Source of the DNA: Plectrocnemia conspersa
Lineage: Eukaryota > Arthropoda > Insecta > Trichoptera > Polycentropodidae
Direction of reading: 5' to 3'
Length of the DNA stretch: 64,000 bases
Assembly (NCBI GenBank): GCA_009617715.1
Contig: VTFK01000294.1
Location: 744,001 to 808,000, forward strand
The notes under the pieces are model-generated. The model made no database searches, was not told where the DNA came from, and was given only the letters and a program-made list of their open reading frames with translations. Both the position numbers and the translations under genes were made by a program. This document shows, piece by piece, positions 25,584-37,101 of the stretch; positions within the stretch are counted from its first letter, which is position 1, and each line of letters begins with the position of its first letter.

Positions 25584-26529
25584 CAGTAGAACCTCGGATT
25601 TTGAGTGTTTCGCAACACAAGCAGAAAATTAGTTTTGATTTGATAAACGAGCGATGTCTTGCAATACGTATTGCGTCACTTTCTTACTAACTGAGCCGAT
25701 GAATTTGACACTGAAAGTCTTGTTGGCTATCGATAATGCTCTTGCTCATCATTTTGACATTCAAGACGACTTATTGTGGGAATTCGAGTTATTTAAAATC
25801 AAGCTTATTTCATCCAACACTACTTCTATTGTATTACTTAAGTCCATAGTTCAGCAGGTATTCTCGAACTTCAAAATAACCGAAGGAAGAAATCTTACTC
25901 TCGGAAACTTTTTGAAAAAAATATTATAGCACATTGAAATGCTTCAAAATCATTGATAAAGCATGAAGTAGATGTTTGGATAAAGCTGTAGCCTAATTGT
26001 CGATAAAATTGTGTCATTGAAAAAGAACATGGGACTAGAAGTGAATGAGGAGAATATTTCAAGAGTTGGTGGAGGAACATAGGCAATAGCTAACCACCGA
26101 AGAACTAATAGATCTGCAACGTGAGCAACCCTGTGAAGGAGGAGAGAGGCCAAAAAAACCCTCAACTTTAAATAAGATACGAGACATCTGTAAAATGTAG
26201 GATACAGTACAATTTTTCATCAAGCTGCACCACCCTTGTACCATTAATTTATTAAATGACAATGTAATGTCACATCTTGGCAAAAACCTCAAAAGTGGGC
26301 AAAAGCACTAATTGAATAGGTTCCTAGTTAAAGTTCCACAGAAAGAAAAGATTTTTTTTCATGATAAATTAAAATAATCAAAAAAATACCTGTATTTTAT
26401 ATTATTCATTTTTATATAAATATTTTTAATTTTTAAATAAATATTTTTAATTTTAAAATTATTTTTTATCTGGAAATTTGCTTTGAATTACGAGTGTTTT
26501 AAAATCTCTTACGATTTTGAGGTTCACTG
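25584..26529 (+). mobile_element. Decayed Tigger/pogo DNA transposon
   Basis: The left end CAGTAGAACCTCGGATTTTG at 25584 and the right end ATTTTGAGGTTCACTG at 26529 are imperfect terminal inverted repeats of the Tigger type. Both ends are followed by TA (25582-25583 and 26530-26531). Inside is the C-terminal part of a DDE transposase. At 946 bp the element is an internally deleted copy that lacks the N-terminal DNA-binding domain and the first catalytic Asp. Confidence 0.88.
25654..26340 (+). pseudogene. Tigger/pogo-family transposase remnant (DDE_1)
   Basis: The frame at 25654-25929 reads VLLAIDNALAHH, then NTTSIVLLKSIVQQVFSNFK. These match the family pattern LLLIDNAxxH ... PPNTTSLLQPMDQGVIxxFK, so the second catalytic Asp (in IDNA) is kept. 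After a stop and frameshifts, later pieces read LTTEELIDLQREQPCEGGER (about 26085-26145) and LNRFLVKVPQKEK (about 26312-26348), the usual C-terminal region. The PxDQG motif is changed and the first Asp is missing. It is inactive. Confidence 0.85.
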
Positions 26530-26531
26530 TA

Positions 26532-26879
26532 TTTTCTAAATTTACTCTAAATAAACAAAAGTTTTTTTGTAATACTTATCTTTTTTTATTGATCGGATTT
26601 TTATTTTGTACAATATTATAATAAGTAAAAATTATTATTGTTCCCAAATGTTTCACATTCAAAGTTTGCACCTATTTTGAACTCTGTTCACAGTTTAAAC
26701 TTTAAACATAAAATTTATATGCACATTGTTCTGTGTTTGTCTGAACTTATATATTTGTCGTTTTGACCTGTTATTGAGTCGCATGCACATTTAATTTATA
26801 GATTGACAGGACATAATATTTTATAATTAAATTCTCTTTGCACATTTTCATTTTTTTTAAATCAAACGCAGTTAATTAC
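26532..26879. other. AT-rich DNA without a gene
   Basis: Low-complexity spacer between the Tigger relic and the next GC-richer island. Nothing recognised. Confidence 0.35.
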
Positions 26880-27480
26880 AGGTGCAGAAAGTGCAGCGAC
26901 CCTCCCGTCGTAATTAACAAAAATGTTATTTCAACGCAGCTTCAAATATCCTGTTGCCGAAATTGCAACATAATTGAAATTTCAATATTTCACATCAGTT
27001 AACAACGACGCGGCGGCTTACCCCCACCGCCACCGCGCCACCCCCCACCACTAATGACCCGACGAGCCAGTCGGGCGGAAACGAACCTGTTGCCCGCGGC
27101 AATAAGGTCGCTTATAGCGCGCCCCGTTGTACGCCAATTGAATATCTACTCTGAGCGATAATGAACCCTAATCGACATCCAGGAACGTTCCCGGAGCGTG
27201 CACTATCGCGCCTCGGATTAGCCGGCGTTTGCGGCCCTTTGTAGCCAAGCGAATTCGCACGCGCGGAATGGGCGAATTTGCTGCCATTATTGCCGTGATT
27301 TTACGTACTGGCCACGCGAGATGGTTCGAACTTAGTTCATTAATTATTTCGGCGCGTTAATACGCCGCGATTAATGTAACATGATTTTTTTGTGGCGGTC
27401 GTTAGTTTAATTAGTTAATTAATTGATTTGATAATTAATTATTTTACGAGGTTGACCGCCGCGCGAGATAATTAAAATGA
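26880..27480. promoter_or_regulatory. Strongest candidate cis-regulatory island (CpG-rich, TAATTA cluster)
   Basis: The most GC- and CpG-rich block of the window, with CCCCCACCGCCACCGCGCC near 27021, GCCCGCGGCAATAAGG near 27091 and GCACGCGCGGAATGGGCG near 27257. The right edge (27400-27445) packs about five TAATTA-type homeodomain cores between an inverted GGCGGTC (27394-27400) and GACCGCC (27454-27460). CAGTTAATTACAGG opens the block. Frames contain stops and no domain is seen, so it is probably not an exon. A regulatory role is inferred. Confidence 0.45.
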
Positions 27481-28440
27481 CTGCCGTGGTACTATCATAC
27501 CCATTGAAAATCAATAAGCGTTGATTTTTAAACTTTTTAAAAATAATATATATTTATATTTAAAATAATAATATTTCCAGACCCACCGAGAGGGGCGAAT
27601 TGAGGGGCCCAACTCTGTAAAAAATCATAGCAAAAATATATTTATAAAAAAAGTACATACCGACTGAATTAAACTACGGTTGTTTGAGATATACTTATAC
27701 GCTGATGTATTTCAGGAATAAGTTCCTTTAGTCATTTTTTATACATAGTATACAATTAATCAAAGGAGCGGAACATTGCCTTCAAAATCACCCATTTTAT
27801 AGGTAGTACTTTTTTTGCCAAATTCAAGCTTATGTTGTGTAGAATAACTAATTTTTACCTATCGCATATCGAAAAAAAAATATATTCATCGTTTAATTAT
27901 ACTGCGAGTACATGTTTTACATATATTTACTACTTCACTTGAGCCCGTTTCTAACTATTGAGCAAGGTCGCTCACTCACACTATTTTAAAACTATGCTCA
28001 CACAGTTTTCGGGCGTTACTGATATCCGGTAAATGTCATTGATTGTAAATATAATAATTTCATAAAAATCTAGTAGTTATAATTGACGTATTATTCAATT
28101 TAAATGGTCATCTAAATAAAATATTTTTAATAAATAATTGCGAAAATGGAAATAAATTAAATAAGATAAATGGTCTTTAACTGATTTTAATATTTAAATA
28201 CCTATGTTATTACAAATATACATTTATTGTTAGGTGTCAATTTAAGCTTTTATTAAATGATAAATTTAGCATAGTACAAATTTATAATATATTGTGTACA
28301 AATTGAAACTGCTAGTCTAACATGGTATGCACAATGCACAATTTACAACATTATCGCTGGCAGTGGTACACCTAATCCACAAAGGACAAGATTTGCAGTT
28401 ATCCTATGTGTGCCGACTGGTCAGATTTGTCAAATCATAA
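27481..28440. other. AT-rich DNA without a gene
   Basis: Short GC patch CCACCGAGAGGGGCGAATTG near 27583; otherwise AT-rich. Nothing recognised. Confidence 0.35.
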
Positions 28441-28690
28441 TCGTCGTTTTATGTTAAGCATCACAATGGACGCGACCAATTATGCCATAATTTTCCGGCA
28501 GCCTTCGTGCCTTTGTCCGGCCGGTGTCCGGAAGTGGATACGGGTGTGGTGATGGGCGTTGGTGGTAGAGGGTGGTATTTAGACCTAGCGGAATTTGCGC
28601 CGACATCGTTCGACGAATGACAGGCCATATGCCCGTAGGTGTTTTGAATCAATGCAGCGGTTTGGGAACAACTTGGCAAAGTGGTCAAAA
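28441..28690. promoter_or_regulatory. Small candidate cis-regulatory island
   Basis: GC-rich block, for example TTGTCCGGCCGGTGTCCGG near 28513. A 75-codon minus-strand frame spans it but is rich in Ser/Thr/Pro with no recognised domain and no splice or codon evidence. Could be a conserved element or an unrecognised exon; I favour non-coding. Confidence 0.3.
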
Positions 28691-29576
28691 AGTGTTACTG
28701 ATTTAAAAAAATAACAGGTTTATTACATGATAATTGAATACATGAGAAGAATTTTAATTTGCTTTCTACGGATATATTTTATCCTCAAGATGCGGCAGAA
28801 GGACCAGACTGTATATTTGGTTAAGCAATAGGATGGATATATGAGTTTCATTTATACATATATTCAATAAAATTCATATTGTAGCTTAAAGCTTATTAAC
28901 TAGAAATCAAAATTCGGATAAAAAGTTTCTGTGGAAACTGCAATTGGTTGCCTATTTATTGAATCGAGTAATTTTTCTACTTACTTTATTCCATACCTAA
29001 ATATCAGGATCCTGCTCTTACACACATACAAAAAATTATATAATTTATATATGTACATTTTAAGTTTATATTACATTCACCTTAAACTATATAGTGAATG
29101 GTATTTATGAACGAAATGCTCTTTTTATTATGCCATAGATTTTTAGACGATATTGACTATTAATACTCGATTAATATACAATTGAATATGTATGCATGTT
29201 AATACATAATACATTCGACAATCCATTCGATTGCGATAAAACATAGCACTACTATGCCAATTAGCATTGAACATCATCCATAATGTTTTGCAAATGACTA
29301 TGATTGATCCATTCTGACCTGTGCCAGTACGCTTATTCCGTTTGTGTACCATGACAGGAACATGCAAACCCCACTAATTGATACAACCACTTTGTTACGA
29401 CACACACACCACAATAGCATAGAAAGTCAACGTCAGCTCCTAACAATAATAACCGACTACATTATACCCACAATATTTCGATAATTATTAAAATTTATGG
29501 CAGGTATATAATGCATCACTATTCCTAGTCCGTTTTATGCATAGTGGTCACGATCGGTTCCGTTTATCTTCATTAC
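28691..29576. other. AT-rich DNA; unassigned 74-codon frame
   Basis: A minus-strand frame at 29143-29367 lies in a slightly richer patch (29200-29360) but shows no recognisable domain. It may belong with the unassigned frame at 29577-29831 as parts of one relic. Confidence 0.25.
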
Positions 29577-29831
29577 CTATTCAAAATGTGCATGACCGGC
29601 ATCTATTTTGATATATTCACGTGAGACGATACGATTAAAGGCTTCGAAGGAATAAAAAATAGACAACACATTCAGTGTGTGTATAAGTGGAATATCATGA
29701 TGCCCGGGACCACCGTCCCAAAATGGTAACCGATTCGTTAAATAGCCAGTAAGCCTATAATTAGGGTCGACCTTTGTTCCTTTTAAACGGATGCCGCTCA
29801 ATTTTTTGAAGATGTGTATATTTTGCAACAT
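29577..29831 (-). CDS. Unassigned 84-codon open frame, possible gene or transposon fragment
   Basis: The protein has normal amino-acid balance (RLTGYLTNRLPFWDGGPGHH, then a hydrophobic LIHTLNVLSIFYSFEAF stretch) and is not the Lys/Asn/Phe-rich product expected from AT-rich noise. The frame stays open upstream of the ATG to about 29880 on the minus strand, so the ATG may not be a true start and this may be an internal piece. No splice sites, poly(A) signal or domain were recognised. It may be a relic of a transposon or retrocopied gene. No function is proposed. Confidence 0.2.
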   Translation of the reverse strand: MLQNIHIFKKLSGIRLKGTKVDPNYRLTGYLTNRLPFWDGGPGHHDIPLIHTLNVLSIFYSFEAFNRIVSREYIKIDAGHAHFE

Positions 29832-29900
29832 CCATGTGGTATCAAAAGAGTGATGATGCTGCCAAAAGAGTAATGGTAGCCTGGAGACTGACGCCGAGAT

Positions 29901-32089
29901 GATCGTAAAGATTTGTCCAGCTAATGGATGGATTTTTAAATAATAAACGCATAAGTTGAGGTCAAAATTTTAGCATTTTTAAAAAAGACAATCTTTGCTT
30001 TAAAATTGAACTGTCCTGAGATGAAAATCGCACGCTTTGCAATGTGGAGCTCCAACGATCTGCTAATAACACTATGTCTAGCTGGCGGTTTTGTTCAGAC
30101 GATTCGATCAGTAGTTTTCAACATTCTTATAGATTAAATATAAGTGTATGGTTTAAGGAATATTATAATTTTCTTAATCGGCATACAATATCCTAAAATT
30201 TAAAAATAAGCTAATTAGTATCTCTAATGTATTAATGCAGCTTTTTAAAATCGATCATCCGATTATTATGCAACTTTATCTACTTTATTGCACATTTCTC
30301 CAAAAGCTACATAATATTAAAATACGATCTGTTCTTAAATAATCACAAAATATATAATAATATATGTACATATTATAGTACAGTGAATAAAGCACAAGTT
30401 ACTGTAGTTAAATATTTAAAGAACATAACCACATTTGAGTCATAAATTAAAGCTCTTAAAAAATAAGTATTGTACCCGTTGAAAAATTATCGTAGATTTT
30501 ATAAGAAAAGATAATAGTATTGTTTCTTATATTTTTTGTAACTCAATACAACTAATTTTAAAAACAATAATATTACTAAAACTTTTAAAAAGGAAAAAAT
30601 TCTTTATCCTAACTTTAGGATCGGGGCCCTTATTTTTGTTAAGACAATATGTGTTGTTATTGTAATTTTTTAATCTATTGTGCAACAATTCGGAAAGGTT
30701 TTCCATGGGTCCTTCCATAAGCTGCAAGCGTCTCTAAAGTGGGTTTGCTCTGGATTCTGAGTTGGACCAATGCACGCGAAGAGAGAAGCGGCAGCATCTG
30801 CGATTTTTGCTAGCCTAAAGATGACTCGGCCTCTTCTTGTTTGTAGTCAAAAATCGAGGGCTTTTTAAGGTACGATGCCATGAACACTTCTACACTAGTA
30901 GAAATGTCTCTGAGAAAGTCTCAGAAGAGTTTTCATACAAAGTGGAAGTGATTATTGATTATTAGTCACCCGCTATTTTGTATTTATATAGTACATAGCC
31001 TACTCCATGAAAGATTATTGCAGCTTCTTTTCGCTAAGATTGACAATAACAGAAAAGTGACGAGTTTTTTTAAATAAATTTTCGTTGCCCAATAAAAGGT
31101 TACGAACGGCCGTTTGTAGGGCACACCCGAATGCACGCGAAATATGTTTTTTAAAGCAACGGATATTTTAATCCTTTTAGTTACCCAATGTGGTGTTCCG
31201 TTTCAACGAAACTACTCATTTTTTCTAAAACGATTAAAATGCACTTATTACTTGTCAAATTGACCTTTTTTAATTCAATAACTAAGTTAGTTCCTCCAAC
31301 TGTTAAAAAAAATGGTTCAATTTCTGAACCTGGTACCTTTTCCATCAAATATTTTTTTTGTGTTTTAAATTTTACAGAACACAATTTTTATATTTTATCT
31401 ACTACGGTGAATAATTTTGACTAATTTTTAATATATTATTAAAAAAATAGTAGACATTGGTGAATTTTACTGTGAAAGTTTTATTCTTATAATTTCTGAA
31501 GTTTATCGCAAGGTTTCTTTTGTATTATGTCTTACTTAATTTATAAAATAATCTTTTTTATTTTTTTATTTGTGAAAATCTGAATTGCCTTTAGTAAAAA
31601 CTTTTCTATGAATAACATGTTTGTTTAAAAATCTTTTTGTTATATCAGTCATCATATTTATTTACACCTATTTTTATTACAGTCGCAATTAACGTCATAA
31701 GTAATAATATAATAAGAGCCCTTTCAATAATACATAGAACAATTTAAAAATACATAAAAAACTCTAGTTTTATAGATGAACTCTATAAATAAAAATAAAT
31801 ATTTTTTATTTATGTATAAGACATCCCTACCCACAATATTTTAAAATACCAAATGTATAATAATCATTAATTAATATATAAAATATGAGCTATAATTAAT
31901 TTCTTATTAAGTTGTATGTACTTGATTTTCGATTCCCAAAAAATTATAAATTTAAGTCTTAATCGTTAAATTTAATTGGTATTGAATGGATATGTTGATT
32001 AGTTGCAAAATATGAAATCATAAACACCCACATCATAAAAGCAGGCAAAGATAACGCGCGAGTGCATAAAAGTCGTTCATTTCTTATTT
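29901..32089. other. AT-rich DNA; slightly richer patches at 29980-30120 and 30690-30930
   Basis: Open frames at 30527-30727 (-) and 31181-31424 (both strands) have no domain. CAATGCACGCGAAGAGAG near 30769 and GAATGCACGCGAAATATG near 31130 share a short motif. Nothing firm. Confidence 0.3.
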
Positions 32090-32540
32090 TCAAAAGATTA
32101 ATGACTCAGCTTCGTCCAGCGAAGCATTTCGGCATTGTTGTCATCGTCTGAATTAATATGCCAAAGTGAGCATGAGGTGATCGATCTCAGGCCCAGATAG
32201 GACCAATTGAAGGGACAGAGGAGAAGACAGCATACTCGTATTGATGGGGCCGACAGATATTAATGTTTAAATGACAATTAAGGGAAGCAGTTTATTGGTC
32301 TGCCGGACCAGCTGCATTCCACATGGCGATTTTATATTCGTCAGTCGAGACCATTAAGAAAATAAATAAATAAAATTTAGGATCAAGGATGTGTTAATTT
32401 TTTTCTAGAGATCCACTCGAGGATGCATCAAACTGAAATTTGAATCTGGTCCTTGAGCAACGCAACACTTAATGACCATCCTGTGGGAAAACAGATAAGG
32501 GCCGAGATAATTCGGAGAAACCATCCTATATCTATGCTTG
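32090..32540. promoter_or_regulatory. Candidate cis-regulatory island
   Basis: Balanced block, with CAGCTTCGTCCAGCGAAGC near 32107 (CTTCG...CGAAG inverted pair) and TTGATGGGGCCGACAG near 32241. No coding or repeat signal. Inferred from composition only. Confidence 0.28.
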
Positions 32541-33329
32541 TTATTTTTTACTGTGACATTAACACTGTTTAATGATTGTATGCTAATGTCATAAATATTA
32601 TTATTTAACTATAGTAGATATATGGTTCACATTGAGAGAGAATTTATATTTTTATAGCTAAATATATAATTATTAGACTATAATAAATTTATCTTAAAAT
32701 TATTTTATACGATATTTTAGTATTTATATGTTAAGCAATTTCGATTTATATAGTGAATGTTAAAGTGGAAATTTTGCAATAAGTTTATATTAACTTCGTG
32801 TGGAACCGATTGTTGGAAATAGTAGGTCTCGTCCGACTTGTAGCTGGAAGCTTGTAGTTTGTCGGATTTGATTACCAGTTCTGTGTGGGATGCTGGATGA
32901 TTTAACTGGTCCGGTTTTCAAATTATGATTGAATTTATTGTCCCTCTTAACGGACGAGCAGATTGATATTTACGAGCAAACTTTGTGTGCAAACAGCACG
33001 CGATTGCTAACAAACAAAACTACCTGCCTTAAAATAATTTCAACTATTATTTCACTATTACTTAGTAAATTTAATTATGTGTATTAGATTTATTTTACAA
33101 TTATTTATTTTTAATTAAAAAAAAATATACTTCAACAAAAGATTCTTTATGTACTCAAACTATCCGCAAACTTCTATGTACATATACATATATGTTTTCT
33201 ATACAAAACGTTGGTCAATGGCGAAACTTAATATATTTCTCTCTAATATATAAAAAGACAATAACAGAAACCCAAATCTTTTATGCAATATAATGGCTCA
33301 GTAAGTAATAATAATTTCTGATTTTTTTA

Positions 33330-34100
33330 TTTATGATGTTCATAGTATATATGTATGTTACACTAAATGTGTATTTTTCAGTAGTTTGGTTTACACTAGT
33401 ATAAATTTAATTTCGCTAACTGTTTTAATGAAATTATATCCGAATACATTTTTAACAGTAGATATATAAATCAACTAGCGTAAATATAATTTTATTTTTT
33501 CTTCTTTAACAATTCAATAGTAATTAAGACAGTGCCAAGATATGATAAACTCCATTTAATAATATAAATATGTTATAAGAAAAGTTTTTCTACAATCAAT
33601 GTTTTTTTAATGTATTTTATAGATAGCCATAACTTAAATTTAAATAGGCACAATGTACTTAGGTATATATGTTACAGTAAAGATGTATTTTTTAGTGAAA
33701 TAAAAATTCACAAACTATTTCAGCAAAATCATATCTAATACATATATAAAACAAGTAAAAATATAATTAAACTGAGAAGCACTAGTGAAATTATATGCGG
33801 CTCTAAAATGTCTCTTGTTGACAAATTAACATGATGAAAGCTTAAAAACTATAGTTTATTTTAAAACGTATATTAAGCAAGTTGCCTGTGGTTAATTCGT
33901 TTAATTTAAGTTTTAAGTTAAGGTTTGAACAGGAAGTGAACGTTTAATAATAGTTAATGTATATTTTTCAGTGAAGTTATATTTTTACTAGTATAAATAT
34001 AATTTCACTAACTAGGCATTTTAAAATGTAGCAATCAATCGATGTATAAATTCACTGGTAATTTTAGTGAAATTGTATTTATTCAGTGCGTAAATGAACA
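33330..34100. repeat. Cluster of AT-rich dispersed repeat C (CACTAGT-containing)
   Basis: At least three related pieces lie here, near 33340-33500, 33660-33850 and 33950-34090. They share TGTTACAnTnAA, TTTTCAGTGAA, CACTAGTATAAATATAA and AATCATATCTnAATACAT. The piece at 33660-33850 matches 60993-61230 best, including the end TATGCnGCTCTnAAATGTCT. No coding. It appears to be an old non-autonomous element or degenerate satellite. Confidence 0.6.
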
Positions 34101-34142
34101 TTTTGAGATTAACAGCCTGGTCATTTGAAGATAGGTTTTGCT

Positions 34143-34710
34143 ATACCGGTAATACCATTATTGGAGAGAAAATAGATCTTTGGTAATACCGGTATTTCAT
34201 TTTGTAATAATGTTAGTACAAAAAAAATTGCACTAGTATTTTTAAAAATATTTTTCCAACAATAAATGAGAAAAAAATGTTTTTGTACAACACAATAAAA
34301 GTATTTTTAGAAGTACCTGAACGTAAGAAAATTTATTTTAAGAACTTTTTATTGTTTGAAACATGCAATATGTATAAACAGATGGACCAGTAATTAATTT
34401 GTCATAAAATTCAGAATTTTACCTGCTTGTTTATTATATTTCCCAAAAAAAATATGAAGACGACAATATTTACTACATTTAATATCTTTAAAGAAATATT
34501 CTGATTCTTAAATCCATGGATTTTTTCGCAAAAATTAACTAGCGTGTATTAACATTCGATTATATATTACATCATTAACTTGGTTATAAAGCATTAAATT
34601 AGAGATTATCTTTCGGTCTTTTATTGCTATCAATTAATAAAATTCGTGTCAATACCGGTAATACCGATTTGACTGTTTTTTTTTCTCACAATATTACCGG
34701 TATTATTGCA
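34143..34710. repeat. ACCGGT palindrome cluster, possible decayed hAT-like element
   Basis: ATACCGGTAATACCA at 34143-34157 is inverted as TGGTAATACCGGTAT at 34181-34195. AATACCGGTAATACCG recurs at 34651-34666, and ATATTACCGGTATTATTG at 34691-34708. The two pairs bracket about 450 bp of AT-rich DNA, as would the ends of one element. No target duplication or transposase found. Confidence 0.5.
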
Positions 34711-34812
34711 ATCCTTAGTTGAAAACCACCTCTTACGCCACTTTTTACATGACACTTTAGAGCAGAATATAATTTAAATAGCACCTATCAGATCAATTTT
34801 CTATTCACTAGT

Positions 34813-35070
34813 AGAAATATATATTTATTTATTTAAATATAAATTCAGATCATCGTAAGCTAATAGGCTACCCAAATGTGTCACGATGGTCAATAAGCAA
34901 TACTTATTATAATACAATACACAAAAAAGTATAATACATTTAAAATTAAAATAATACACTTGGTAAAGAAAACAAATCATGAAATATTAAAATTAAATAA
35001 AACGAACCGGACCAGCTCCTCATAGCGGATATTAAACAGATCAAAGCAATGCCAGCATATTAACCCTATT
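34813..35070 (-). mobile_element. LINE 3'-end fragment (minus strand)
   Basis: On the minus strand it ends in TGACCATCGTGACACATTTG (about 34893-34874), then GCTTACGATG and an AAATAAATAAATA tail at about 34813-34830. The LINE relic ending near 52290 has the same layout: CTATCGTGACGCATTAGG, GGTCACGATGG and an AATAAATAAATAAATA tail. The stem-forming CGTGAC/GTCACG or TCGTGAC/TTACGA pair before the tail is shared. It is a severely truncated insertion, left boundary uncertain. Confidence 0.55.
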
Positions 35071-35137
35071 TTTACATGATAAATATAAATAATGTTTAAA
35101 TTTATTTTCTTCATTATTTTTAACTTAATATCTTGCT

Positions 35138-35208
35138 ATTTTTAATATTTAAACAATATTTTTCTTAATTGCTTTTTAATATTTAAACAATATTTTTCTT
35201 AATTGCTT
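35138..35208. repeat. 34-bp tandem duplication (2 copies)
   Basis: TTTTTAATATTTAAACAATA...TTCTTAATTG occurs twice in a row with a 34-bp period and no differences that I can see, so it is a recent slippage or duplication. Confidence 0.85.
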
Positions 35209-35279
35209 TTCCTTAAGGTTTATTAAAAAATAAAACACAGCATTTCATAGGCGTCTATTTTCAGGAATATAAATAAAGA

Positions 35280-35650
35280 TTGTCCATGATCGATGCTAAT
35301 TGTGCTACCCAAGCCAGTCGATATGAGTAAGTGCTATCCTGCTTAGTCTATTAGCCACACTTTTCATCGAACGGTAGGAGGCTTTATCAGCTACCTTACA
35401 AGACATTATTGCCGAGCTACTGGCGATGCCGGTCGTTTGTCACAACGGGGTCATTTGTTAAAGCTTTCGCTTCGGGCTCTCGGGACTTTTATTTATTCGG
35501 AGAGCGGACTTAAAGCTTGCTAAAAGCTCTCATATCAGATCGCGCTTCATCCTTTAAAAACGCATTAATCTCGCAATCGGTCGTTTTAATTAATTCAATG
35601 CCAACGTCTTATAACCGGTCGATCAATTGCGGTGTTACAAATCAGATTAT
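35280..35650. promoter_or_regulatory. Candidate cis-regulatory island
   Basis: CpG-containing block: CGATGCCGGTCGTTTGTC near 35424, CTTCGGGCTCTCGGGAC near 35470 and GTTTTAATTAATTCAATG near 35584. No coding or repeat evidence. Inferred from composition. Confidence 0.33.
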
Positions 35651-36942
35651 TTACGATTATTTAGTTTAGTTATATACTATATTTTTAATTGCCAATCGTA
35701 GTCATGCATCATTATAAACTTATAAAACCCTGTATTAAATTTCAAGCAGCAGATTCGAATTTTACTGTTAATAAAATAAAATAATACTGCAGAATGCATT
35801 AATCATTTAAATACATAAACGCAATATGTGCCTTCAGGGCTACTCTAAGTTGCACCATTTGTTATATTTACATCATCAACTGATATCAATATATTTTTAA
35901 AGTTACTTCAATTTTAGTATGCTATTATTTTCTAATACAAAAATATTTTAAATAGTTAATTTGTGAGTTATTCAGAGTGCCGAAATATTTTTTTAAACCA
36001 GAATCTATTGTATATATGTTAATCTTCTTGTACTTGCTTTGAGTTAACCATAATGCTAAACACCGGATTTAGTATTACTAATTTCTAACGCAAAAATGCA
36101 AGAGGTACTGTAATAGACACCTTAAAATATCAAAATAAATACAATATATCAATAGATTAAATTTATGGCTAATTTATTATTAAACGTATATTTTTAGATA
36201 TATAAAATAACACTTTTAACGAATATATTCTTAGTAAATTAAAATGTAATGGCTCATATAAAATTAACCCATGTATCATATTTTGCGGCTACGTGCATTA
36301 AAATATAGGTACCATATTTTTTATCATTTAAAAATATTTGTTTGTATTTATAAATTGAAATGATCTAATATTAAAAATAATTCTGTTTTCTAAAAAATAA
36401 TCAATATACAAAATATTTGTTACGCCGCCATTCAAACTTTATAATACAATATAAGGTAGGTATACTTATGGTTTCAATTGCCTTCATATTCATTATAAAA
36501 TAATGCGCAAGCATTCAGAAATACATTGCCTATTATTAGTACGCAAATGGAATCGTTTTTCCAGAAATACTTATAAGACATTACGTGACGTATTCGGTAA
36601 CCCTATATGTCCAAATTAAACGCCAATTGCTTCACAATGGTCTATAAATATATTTTTGTCGTTTGATAGGAATTTTTATATATGTTTTTTATGCGACGCT
36701 TCAGAGAAATTTCCATGAAATTGTCACGAACCTAATACAAAAAACAGAATAAACGTTCCTCTTGTCATGGTTCATATGCGCATTTTGAAGAGAGACGGAA
36801 CTATTTTGCAATAATTCATTGATAACAATCTATGGTCATATTCAATAAGGCAACGATAACCGGTCATGAATCAATGAGAATATAGTCACTTAAGCGGCAT
36901 ATGGCTATCTCGGAATAGCCGCAAATAGTTAAGGAATCGCGA
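35651..36942. other. AT-rich DNA without a gene
   Basis: Low complexity; nothing recognised. Confidence 0.35.
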
Positions 36943-37101
36943 CAGTGGCGGTGCATAATATTTTTTTGTTATTATAATATTACTCGTGAAATATATTTAT
37001 ATTAGAGCAAGTTGTTTGCCGCTTTCTCCCTTGTTGATGAAGAACTTTCACTGTCAGTATCGATAAAATTGTAATTGTGATTGGCCCACGAACCGCCACT
37101 G
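36943..37101. mobile_element. Probable small hAT-like MITE (159 bp)
   Basis: CAGTGGCGGT at 36943-36952 is perfectly inverted as ACCGCCACTG at 37092-37101. CAGTGGCG-type ends are typical of hAT MITEs, as in the better-supported element at 37906. The flanking 8 bases (AATCGCGA and TTATGGTC) do not match, so a target duplication is missing or decayed. Confidence 0.55.
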
